This document shows positions 11,001 through 23,000 of a DNA stretch of 64,000 nt, in pieces. Made by a program: the position numbers and the translations under genes. Origin of the DNA: Serinus canaria (lineage: Eukaryota; Chordata; Aves; Passeriformes; Fringillidae). Numbering within the stretch: the first letter of the stretch is position 1; each line of letters begins with the position of its first letter. The notes under the pieces were generated by a model. That model ran no database searches and was not told the origin of the DNA. It saw only the letters and a program-made list of their open reading frames with translations. Location: the NCBI RefSeq assembly GCF_022539315.1, contig NC_066333.1, positions 12,615,001 to 12,679,000 on the forward strand, written 5' to 3'.

Positions 11001-14000
11001 CAGCTCCTAAAACACCTGGAAATTGCTTAAACCATCAAAGGAGAGAGAAGGAAAAGAATTCTGCCTAGCTAATGAAAAAATAATCACATTGTAATTATCT
11101 GCACGGGGTAATTATCTCAAAAGACTTCCCACTTCACAGAAAATGATTTTAATTGCTTTTAAAAGGCTGCCACTGTGTGTGTTGTAAACACTATCCTCGA
11201 GTGTGTCCAGGATTTGGTACCTTGCAACACTGAACAGGTTTGTTAACAAACAGAAATTGATTTCTATTTATCTTGTGAAGCAAAGCCCTTGTTGTTTTCT
11301 TCTTGATATTAATCCTCTCTCTTCTTCCTTTTTTCCTTTTTTTTTTTCCTTTTTTTTCCCTTTTTTTACTTTTTTTTTTTTTTTGGCAAAGTAAGGGATG
11401 GTGGGAGCACCTGGAGATCCGATTAAACCATAAGTCCCTGCTGGAAGAAAGGAGAGATCAATAGCATTGCCAGCTCCATTAAACAATTCTTATCACTTTG
11501 ACTGCTTGTATGGGAATTGATGCAGTTTTTATTTTATGTTTAATTTGTTCTGCAGCAGCTAAACTCACTTAAATTCTTCACAGAACACCTTAATCAACCA
11601 GCCACACCTTGAAGGGAGAGTGGAGGGAGAGTTTTGTAGAACTGCCAGAATGATAAAGAAAGGCAGAAACTCTCCAGAAAAATGGGAAGGCAAAATGTTA
11701 AATAAGAATAAACCCAGAGTAAAGCCCAAGCTCTGTGTTACAAAGAGCAGGGCAGAGGAGAGGCTGAAGCACAGGGCTCTGGAATGGAAGCTCTGGATGC
11801 TCAGGCCATTTCTTCCAGGATTAATGATAATTTAAAGAACTTTTCCCCAGATTTTGGCAGAGTTGCTTTGCTGGAAGCCCTCGAGAGGAGAATAATTTAA
11901 CCCATTCCTGCCCAGTGACTTCTGGGAATGAGGGGTCCAGGATGAGCTGCCATGCAGTAACAGGATTTCCAGGAGAGGGATATTGGGCTGGATGATGGGC
12001 AGCTAAATGTGGTGATTTGCTGATGGCTTGGTGGAGTGGAACCTGGGAGACACAGAAACTCTGGAGCCTTATGCCCTGCTCAGTCACAGGGGCATTCCTT
12101 TAAAGTTCAGAGTCCCAAAGATCCACTGCCCCAAATAAACAAGAGCAGCAAATGGAGAGGGACAGACAGAGCATGGCTGGAAAATTAACAGGGCTTGGGT
12201 CATTTTGGATTGATGGTCAGAGTTCATTTCAGCTCTCACTGGGCATGGCAGGCTGTTCAGATTTTATGCCACACTTGTTTTAGGTGTCAGATGAAAACAA
12301 GAAACTCTCAGATAAGAACATCTCAAAGATTTTATGCTCTGCTATTGATATTTTCACTGTTCCATGGAGGATGCTATAAAAATGTGGAGATTTATTGGCA
12401 TTGGAAGGTGCTTTAACAAGGGCCAGGCCGTGTAAAGAAGACACCAAAGAGCAATGAGCTGTGTCCATCCCTTGTCCCTCAGGTGCCTGGCAGAGCTGAG
12501 GGAAGGAGAGCTGGCCTTGTACTGCCTGGGGCTGGGGGGCAGGAGCCCTGCAGCCACAATTGCCCTGGCAGCTGGGAGCCTGGGGGTCAGCAGGGACAGT
12601 GCCTGCAGCACCTTCTCCCTGCACACCAGAGACCACCACTACCTGTGAGTACAGCTGCTGGTGAGGCAGGGCTGGGGCTGCACTCCCTCCACAGAGAAAA
12701 GCAAGGCACAGCTTCCCCAGGGTATTTGCTGGGAATCGCAGAGAGGGACCTCAGAGGAAGAAAAGACAATTTCTGTTTCATTTGCTGGGCCCGTGTTTGT
12801 GCCAGAGTGGAATGCAGTGTGGAGATGGTTCACCCAGAGTGGTGGGGTTTTGTTTCTTGGAGCAATCTCTGCCAGCTGTGTCCTGTGGGTCAGGAGACAG
12901 TCATGGGATCTGGCTCAGTTCAGTACTTGTGCACATTCAGCTTAGATTAGTGTACTATAGTGTACTATAGTGTAATATGTAATATAATGTAATATAATGT
13001 AGTATAATATAATGTAATATAATGTAATGAAGTATAATATAATGTAGTATAATATAATATAATGTAATGTAATGTAATATAATGTAATATAACTGTAATA
13101 TAATATAGTATAGTATAGTATAATATAGTATAATATAATATAGTATAATATAATATAGTATAACATAGTATAGTATAACATAGTAGTAGTATAATCATAT
13201 ATGTAGTATAGTATAATATAGTGTAGTTATTAGTGTAGTATAATATAGTGTAGTATAGTATAGTATAGTATATCTCAGTATAGTATAGTACGTATAGTAC
13301 AGTATAGTATACATATAGTGTAGTATAATATACTATAGTATAATAAAGTAATTAATTAGCCTCCTGATATCAAGGGAGATAATTTTCTCACAATTCCTCC
13401 TCACCATTTCTCCCTGCCATGGGGGTCACTCTGAATCCTATCCAGAGGTGCTGCCCAGAGTGAAAGAACAGCTCTGGGGGGATGAGGCCACCAGAATCAC
13501 CTGGATTACCCCTGCCACTGCTCTGCAGGGATCTGGGGAGGATTCCCAGGAGAAATCCAAAGTGGAACTGAGCTGGTCCATTGCAATCCTGCCCATTGCA
13601 GGCAGTGGGGCAGGAGGAGAGGCTCCTGCAGGGCAGGTGTGGGCAGGATCTGAGTGCCCGCTCCCCCAGCCAGCAGTAACACACTGCTCCTTCCCAAGGG
13701 GCACAGGAGGGACAGTGGGGTCACTGCACATCCCTGCACGGCCAAACCCAGCTCCCCACCCTCCAACACGAGAGCAGTTAACCCTGCAAAGGCCAGGGCC
13801 AGCACACTGGGCTCCTCTGCCAGGCGGGCTGTGAGCCCCAGTGCTCCCGGCAGGTGAGGGCTGGCAGGATGCTGTTCCCTCTCCCTGCTCTTTCTGGTGA
13901 CATTTCTGCCTTCCAGGCTGCGGGTCCCGCTCAGTGTGCAGAGCAGCAGGCCAGAGGAGGCTGGCAGGCAGCAGAGGGACTGGCTGTCCCTGCTGGAAAG

Positions 14001-17000
14001 GCACTGCCAGCCCGGCAGCGCTGGATCTCCAGGATGCAGCTCCCCCGAAGCTGATTACGAGGAATTTGTGGTGCCTCTGAGTGAGCAGAGAGAGGAGACT
14101 CCCCCCTTTGGTGGGAGCTCAGCAAGGAGCAGCCTGAGCAAGCCTGCAGAGGGGCAGGCAGCCCCAGCAGCAGCTGTGCCACCTGCCAGGGGCAGGGCTG
14201 AGGTGCCACCAGCCCCACCTGCCCTCCCGCAGCCCGGCAGTGTCCCTCCAGCAGCCAGGAGAACCAAAGCCTTTCACTGGGATCTCGTTCCTTGTGACAA
14301 GGTGAGGATGAAACCCAGGGCAGCTGTTAGAGGGGAAAAACCTAAATATTGTAGCCATGTGACATGGGGAGTTACAGGAGTGCAGCTGTGCCACAAAATG
14401 ACCTGGATGCCCCTCTCTGGAACAAAGGGCCTCTGTTCTTCTGGCTCTCTGTTTACTCTGTGTCCCTCCTGTATTTTTAGATCCAAAAATCGGTCTGGGG
14501 ATCGTGTGACCCGTGCAAGAGAAAAATAGATGCGTGCAGGCTGTGTGAGCAGTTCCAGATCCAGGACACAGCAGTGCCTTTGGGCCCTGAGGCTGCGGTG
14601 AATCAGCACATCCTGCTGGACAGAAAAGTCGCACACAACTTCAGTGAGTGGATCAGCAGGGGCTGCCTGTGAGCTCCTCTCTGGGAGCCTGGGCTGAGCC
14701 CTGCCTGCCCTGGCTCTCTGTGCTCTCTGCCTCTCCTCAGGCACTGATCGAGTTGGGTGGAAATCCTCTTTTGCTTCTCTCCTTGGAAAACAAGACTCCA
14801 GGGCTCAGCTGCCCCAAAGGGGCCCTTTGCTGTAGAGATAAACCCTCAAGCTGATTCATTTTTTTGTCCATGGCACTGAGCTGTGATGCTGCTGTCTTGG
14901 GGCAGATGTGTGAAGTCATCCTCAACTCCTGTGAAGTCAGTAGAGCCTCTGACTGCAAAGCTTTTCCAGTGTAATGGGCTGCAAGGTGCCCAGGAGCAGG
15001 CAGGGAGGCAGAACTGGCAGTGCTGAGCTGCACTGGGGTGAAGGATCCTGTGCAGGGGGGTGGGTTGGGGTGAGGAGCCTTTGGGGCAGCTCCAGGCAGG
15101 AATTTTGGCTTCTCCCTTGTCAGGTCTTTCTTCGAGCCCACCCAGGGAACGCCAAGTGTGGAGTCTGGCTGTTTGTCTCTGTCCCCACACACACTCAGGC
15201 ACTTTTCTTCGGCCCACCTTTGCCAGTTGTTGGGGTCTCTCTCTCTGGCTGGTCAGAGTGACCCCGAAAAAGTTCAAAAGTTTCTTTTCCCAGCCCGGTG
15301 CTTGAAGAAGGAGTCAGGGCTCTTCATTTTTCGGTCTCAAGGTTATTTATTACATCTTATCTATAAAATTCTTTCTCCCTGTCCAGCCTAGATCAGGACA
15401 GTCAGAGGCACTCCCCCTCCCCAGGGCGGTGTTATCTTTATATACTACAAACTACCTGTACAATATTTACAGTTATTCTCCAATACCTATCATCCACGCT
15501 AGACAGTGAGTTTCTACTCTAGACCAATCTAAAAGTGCCAACATCACCAGACAGGATGGAGGTAGAGAAGAAGAAGAAAGGCTAGACACACCCAAATCCC
15601 TCCATCTTGTCACCAGAAACCCCTATACCAAAAATCCCAAAACCTACATTTACACTCTGTGAATACTTTATCCCTATACCATCTAAACTGCCGTGGCCTC
15701 CATCTCCTCATGCAAAGGTGCCAAGCTGTTCCATGGCCCGCACTCCAACCCGATGGTGTTCTGGGCTGTGTGCCAGGGTCTCTGAGCCCCCTGGCAAGGG
15801 TCCCAGGAAACTCCAGACTCCCAGAGGGATGTCCTGAGTTCCCACACTCCCTGGCCGAGGGCTGGGCATCCTGTTCTTGAGCAGAACCCTCTGCTCTCCT
15901 CTTCAGGTGGGGTTCCACCCAAAGCCTGAGCTGGAGCAGCCTTTGGAGCTAATGAAGCAGCTCAACACCCAGTCCTGCTCCTCCTAACAGAACACTGGAA
16001 AGCTCTTTATTCCCTGGTGGGAAGTGGCAGATGTTAAAGGAGCAGCAGTGCTGCCCTTCAAAGAGCACTCTGATTTCTGCTACAAAGATGCCTCTCCAAA
16101 AAATTTCTGTAACCCAGAGATGCTCTAAGATGGTTACAGGTGCAAAGGATTTGGGGCACTCAATTCCGAAGTTTTAATGATTTCATCTTGATGAATATGA
16201 ATAAGAAAAAATGTATTTTGGAGAGCTGTTAAAGTTTTAATTGGGACATGTAAATGGAGATAACTCAGAATTATTGCATCCTCTGACTAACAATTTGAAG
16301 GGTTAAAAGGAAGAGTGATGGCAGAGTGCTGTTGCAGATGAAAGAACCATGTAATAGCACTTTTATCTGCTAAATTATTGCAGTTTCTTTGAGGAAATGT
16401 CTTTCTTTTGCTTTGCAAATAGCACAATTCCTCCTTTTGATCCTGCTCCTCTCACAGCGTTTTCACAGAGACGTTCTCCATCCCTTTCTTAATCTTATCC
16501 TCATCAGTGAGAGTTTTGGCATGTCCTTATTATAATGGACATTACTCAGATCAAAAGTTAATTTGATCCTGAGAATTCTGATTAATCTCCCTGCAAGTGC
16601 TGCAAACCACAGTCCTTAAATTAATGAATAAAAAGATGAAGCTCCGAAATGCCAGTAGGTTCCAAATTCTGGAGGTTTCGAGTGGAGTTGTGAACACCAG
16701 TGGAAAATGAGAGTTCTGGGAGATCTCCACACTAAACTCAAGGCCAGTGTGGGAGAAAAAATAAATTAAAATTAAGTTCTCTATGGATTATTGTTGAAAA
16801 AAGAAATTCCTGTCCCACAGGGAGCAGGTATCAGTAAGAGACAAGAAAATCATCCTCAGATTTGTTTTTCCTTGATGACTGCTCTGTAAATTTAAAGAAA
16901 ATATGGAGACTGAGATTTTGCCTTCTGATAGCAGCTGCTAAATATTTTATATTCTGGTTGTTTGGGGTTTTTTTTCTTTCTTTTTTAATTCTGCTAAGTA

Positions 17001-20000
17001 CAGGTGAGATACTTTAATGATTTCCCTTCCCTCCAGCATTTCCTCCCAAGTAACCCTAGAATCCTTTTTCTCCAGACATTTTTCTCAAAAGTTTCCGTGT
17101 AAAACCAAGTGAGCTGAAGGACAAACTCTTCATCATCCACGAGGAGAGTGGGGGGCTGACAGATGAGCAGATTTCAGCACTGAGAAGGTAATTTTGGGGG
17201 GAATTGTTTGGGTTTGGGGCCTTTTGGACAAGGCAGAATCTTCTGCAGACGAAGTGAAGTTTGGGAAGTTGGTTGGGAGAGGAGGAAGGCAGACAGGAGT
17301 TAAAGGAGATTTGTGGGGTGATGGGATATTGGGAATTTTGGTGGGTCTGAGTGGCAGGGATTTGGGGTTTAGAGCAGAGAGGAGATTTCTGTAGCTGGGC
17401 AGATTTCAGTCTGAGCAAACAATTGGTGTGTGAAATTCACAGGAGCAGGTTTTACCTTTTTGAATGGTTTGGAACAGTTTCTTTCCTTGTAGAAGGAGAG
17501 GAAAGAAGTGGGATCCTGGAGTGGGATCTGTTCCATCCCAGTCCCCATGTGACACTTGGGCCATTTTAATAAACATTTTCACATGCAGAAACTGATCCTT
17601 GCTTCAAAATGAGACCAAAAAATGAGTGTTTGCCCAGGAAAACTGGGGAAAAGAGGACACTGACAGAGCAAGTGAGGAGTAAATAATTGATGTTTCTGCT
17701 TCTTGTGGAATCAGTTTAATTCTGGCCTTAAAATCCCGATCTGAGACAGCAATTCTGAAGTCTGCAGAATCAAATCTGTGCTTGGGAAGTGATGTGAGCT
17801 GAACTCACCCTTCCTACCTGTATGGAAAATAAGAAAAATAAACAGCATCATCAAAAATCAGCTCAAAAGTCCCATCTCAAATTCCTTCCAAAATTCCCCA
17901 CCAGGGAATTATCACACTCAGGATTCAGTCCTGGCACTGCAGGCTCAGCCCAGGATCTCCAGGCTGCTGGAATTGCAGTGGCACCACTGATTTATGGCCT
18001 CTGGGCTCTCTGCCATCAGACAATAATAATAATAATGATGGCAATGAAGCTTGAAATATCTTTTTTTTTTTTCCTTGAAGTCTTTCTTTGATGGCAGTAA
18101 TGCTGGGGGAATATTCCCAGCAGTGGAATGTGTAAGGGATATTGATTGTTGCATTGCTCTGTGCTGTATAATTTCAAGGATTCAAGCCATGCTCTCTGCC
18201 TTCAAGGATTCTGTCCCTGGGGTTGTTATTTACTGCCAAAATCGATGGATCCATGTGAAAATCTTGCACTGAAAGGAAACTGATCTATTTTTTCCACCCC
18301 AAGAGTTTTGAGCGCAACTGAAACAGTTGAGATTGATCCCAGAATGAAGGCTTGGGTTCCCAGGAATTCTCCTGGAGCATCCCCACTCCAGGTTCCCCCA
18401 GGAGCAGGCTCTGTGGTGGGCTGGCACCACACGAGGGGGGCACTCAGCACGTCTGGAGAGCTCCCACTCAACTCTGGTGTCCCAGGGGAAATTCCACCTC
18501 TGGGAACGGTGGCCTCTAGTTAATTGGGAACCTGTGGGAGGACAGGAGTAGAAAGAGGGCAGGACAGGGCTGGAAAACTGCTCTCAGTGCAGATTGTACC
18601 TGTCAGGGTGTCTGAGCCAGGGCACAGTGTCACAATCCTGCCATGGGAGAGTGAAAAATACTTCATCAAAATCCTTTTATTGGAGTGATGCCTTGAGAGG
18701 CTGAGCTAGAGCAGAGGCTGGGCAGGGTCCCAGAATAAAGCAGGGATTGATTCCAAGGATCTCCTGCATGGATCCACCTTGGGCAGCAGCAGAGCCCAGC
18801 CAGGGCTGCACCCAAGATGACCCAAAATGGCCCCAAAATGCCCGGCCGGGCACGGGGTCTCTCCCTGGGATCAGCTCTGCTCCATTCCCACCTTGCAGTT
18901 CATTGTCCCAGCCCAGCTTTAGCCCAGGCACTCCCACCCTTGTTTTTCTCTCTCCAGCCCACGGGGTTTGTGCTCCTGGGCTGAGATTGGGATCATTTGT
19001 CCTTGGTGCCCAGCTGGAGCAGGAATTGTTTTGTCTCCCTGCTCTGTGCACAGAGCTCAGCATCCCATAATATGAACCCAGACCCTCACACTAAAGCAGC
19101 ACAGAACCTGAAACATAGAAAAGCCAAAACCTGAGGCATCAGGAAAGTGAAAATTACTTAAAGAAGTCGAAATCCTGCTAGTGGGGAGTGAAAAGTGCTT
19201 TAAATCAAAGCCGGAATTCCGTTTTCAAGGCTGTGACCAGGGAGCAGAGTGTCCTGCTCGTGCCTCCAGTGGAAGTGGTGGGATATCACTGACAGCTTCA
19301 GGAGTGCATTTGACACAGAAACCTCTCCACCTCTGGATGATTTTTATCCTCAAGTATTCCCAGCAAAGCACTCCATGTCTCTCTGAAGTTCACTTTTTCT
19401 CCAGAGGAATGGGAATAGTTTTCATTGTGCAAATTCCATTAGAGCTGCACTCATGTACAAAGATATTTATGGGATGCATTCACCTGGTTTTGTGCCTCCT
19501 TTCTCATGGCTCCCATTGTTTAATGCTTTAAGCTTTAAACCTTCCAGCTAATCTGTTATTTCCATTTTCTGTGCTTAATGGAGCTAAAGAATTTTATGGG
19601 GTATCAGACTTCTGATTAAATGAAGATGTTTGCTGTCACCTTTTAAAATATGTTCTTTGAATTTGCTTAAAAGCTCAAGCTATTTTTAATGATGAGTAAA
19701 CACCCTTTCATTTGCCAACAGCTAACTTATTTTTAAATGAAAATTCATTTTTTTTCTTGATGGTAAAGTGGGCTGAAAGGATTACATTTTCATCCACTGC
19801 AATCTAGAGTTAATTCAAACCCCAGCAATTTTACAATTGAAATGTCATATTAATTATTGACAACAGTAAAATAAATCTTGGTGTTTGTCCTGTGCTTAAC
19901 CTGCTAAAATATTTGCTTTTTTCCATCTTTGAGTAAATTCCCTGACTTTTACAGGAAATGTACACCTCTGCCCATGAATGTTTAATCACTTGCTGCAAAT

Positions 20001-23000
20001 TTAGAAGTTTGTTTTAAGAGAAAGAAAAGAGAGGAGACCTGAATACTTATTTCAGCTTCTTTAGAGTGCTCACCTGTGACTGTGACCAGGATTTGCTGTG
20101 AATTCCCCCAGAGGTGGCTCAGGCAGTCAGGCACAGCTCCAAAGGAAGGCAGCTCTGCTGCTGGGTTTGTTTTTCCAAGGGGAGGCACGTTGGAAAACAT
20201 CAATCCTCTCAAAACCTGTGGCCCTGGAGGATGTTCTGTGACCTTGTGAGGAAGCTGTGGGTCTGTGTCTTGTGCTGTCGCTGTTTCAGCAAGGAAAAAA
20301 AAACAAAAAATCAGGATAAAGAAGAGAAACCCTCCCAGGCTGGGGTTGTTGGGGTGTCTGTGCAGGGCCAGGAGGGACAGGATGATCCTTGTGGGTCCTT
20401 CCAGCCCAGAATATTCTGTGATTATGGGATAACAGAGCTGATCCTTGTGGGTCACTCCAGCCCAGAATATTCTGTGATTGTTGATAACAGAGCTGATCCT
20501 TGTAGGTCACTCCAGCCCAGAATATTCTGTGATTATGGGATAACAGAGCTGATCCTTGTGGGTCCTTCCAGCCCAGATATTCTGTGATTATGGGATAACA
20601 GAGCTGATCCTTGTGGGTCCCTCCAGCCCAGAATATTCTGTGATTATTGATAACAGAGCTGATCTTTGTGGGTCCTTCCAGCCCAGAATATTCTGTGATT
20701 ATGGGATAATAGATATAAAAAAGGGTCCAACCTCTTTGGAAATCAGGGCCTGACCTCCTCAGTCTCATGGTTTCACCTTTTCTAAACTATTCTGCCCCTC
20801 CAAATTCTCTGAATATCTGCAGGTGGACATGCTGGCTGTTTTCAAGCCTTATCCACATGGAATCCTTTCCAGATATCCAGAGGTGTCTGCAGGTCACTTT
20901 TGCTTCCCTGGTTCCCTTGGTTCAAAAGCCTCCAAAGGATAAGCAGTAAAAATGAAACACATAAACCACACAAAATGCAGGAAATCCCGGGGCAAGGAGT
21001 GGCAGAATTATTTTGTCAGAATGCAGAATGAAGAGGATCCTGAATTTTAATTTTCTCTTTACAGATATTTGCCCACAGCCAAAGATGCAGAAAGGTACCT
21101 GTCCTTCCAGGGGCCTTGCTCAGAGCTGCACGTGGTTGACCAGTTCATGCTGGAGGTGAGGAGCTGCAATATTAAAAGACACCACTTCCTTTTTTTAGGA
21201 CACTCTCCAAGCCACAACCACTGCTGTTTAGAACTTGAATTTACAATCTCAGCCAGAATCAGTGTAAAAGGATCATTCTGATGAAGACTTGGGACAGGGA
21301 GACAACAAAAAGAGAACTGTGGATCCCTTTGTGTCTCCAAGTCACACTCCCTCCTCTTCCTACAGAGTATTTATCCTGACCTAGATCTAGATTCCCAAAA
21401 TCTAGAAGACATAATCTAGAAAATTATAGATATTTAACCATTTTTGTTCACAAGAAAGGATTGCAATTGATTTTAACCATGTCTGCCCAGGAGCATACAG
21501 TGAGTTTGCAGGTATGTGCCAGAGTGCACCCACAGGATCCAGAATAAAATGAATAAATGAGCACAGAAATCAGGCAAACAATGGCACAGCTGAATTGCTC
21601 AGTAAATAACGAGAGGAATGTGCATGGTTTGGTTTGAATGTGAGTTTTTACTCTGGTTCTGCTCAATTCTGTGCAGATGTGTAAGATCCCCCAGCTGGGC
21701 CAGAGGCTGGATCTGCTGCTGAGCGTCCGTGAGCTCCCTGAGAGCATCAGAGACCTGGAGCCTGTGAGTGCAGGAGCTCTCCTGGGGGTTTGTGATCCTG
21801 GCAGTTTGAGAAGAGAGGCCCAAATCACCTCGGGGCAGATTTCAAGGCTCTGTGCTTTGGCTGGATTATTTTGGGGTTTTTTTCTTCCCCACTTTTGTGT
21901 TTAATATTGTCCTTATCCCACCAAGGTTCAGGATAATGGGTGTGGCAGTAGAACAGACTTCCACAAAGAGAAAAGAACAGGAAAAGTTCTTCAGCATTTT
22001 ATTTGGAGTTATTAAACTTTCCTCCTTCTTTGGATAAGAAGTGAATTGCACCATAAAAATTCAATTCCCTTTGTGGGGAGGTTGTGGCCCCATGAGCTGG
22101 AAGAATCAGTCCAAGGCATGGAGGAAGTTTATTTGACAAATCTCCAAGAGATTTAATATTTCCTGAAGACTGAAGGAGCTGCTCCCCCTCAGGATTACAG
22201 CTCTGGAGTGGAATTTTTGGGAGCCAGAGCTGGAGCCCCTCCCTGCCTTTCCCCAGGATGACCTCGGGGTGGGGGGATGCCCACAAACAAGTGCCACTCC
22301 CCTGATGGGTCCTGCTGCTCCAAGCCCTGCCCTACCTGCCAGGTTTTGTCCATGCTTTGGTTCAAAACAAGCATTTCCACACCACCAAAACGTTCCAGAG
22401 GTTCTGCCCTCGTCCTGCCTGGGAATGAAAACAAAATGTGGAAGTTCTGTGAGACCAGAAGAGGTTATCCTGTGTCTGGCTGTGACTGAAAGCACAGCAG
22501 CAGTGAGGGAGGCTCAGCAGAGGAGCAGATGGAGAGCACAGGGGAGGTGCAGACACTCCTGACCCTGCCTGCTGCAGCTGCACCTTTGCTGTCCTCCACC
22601 AAAGCCCAATATTGGATCTTTGGAAGTTATTCCAGGCACTGTTTGCTTTGATGGGTATTTAATGTTCACTGAAGAGCTAATTAGTGTCTAAGTGTGTTCC
22701 TATTCACGCTAGCACGTATTTTTAAACCACAGAACAGGCACCTGAAATCCTAAGGGACAATGGGAATTTTGGCTTTCTGGCCCTGAGCTGGGCTTTAAAT
22801 GCTTCAACAACAGCTCTCAGTGCACCCAAGGGCTTCATCCTCTCCCTGTTTTTGAATTCCTGTGTTGGTGACTGGTGAGAAGAGGTGTGGTGCTAGAAAA
22901 ATACAGATTTTTGAGCTGAGAACAAAATCCCCTTCTGTTCCTATAGCCCCAGAAGGGAGGTGACTTCCCTGGGAAAACTGAATTGTACTGAGTTTGAGTC

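Noticed and set aside
20380..20717. CRISPR-like spaced repeats
   Set aside because: Units are contiguous 56-bp CR1-derived copies without unique spacers, in an animal intron.
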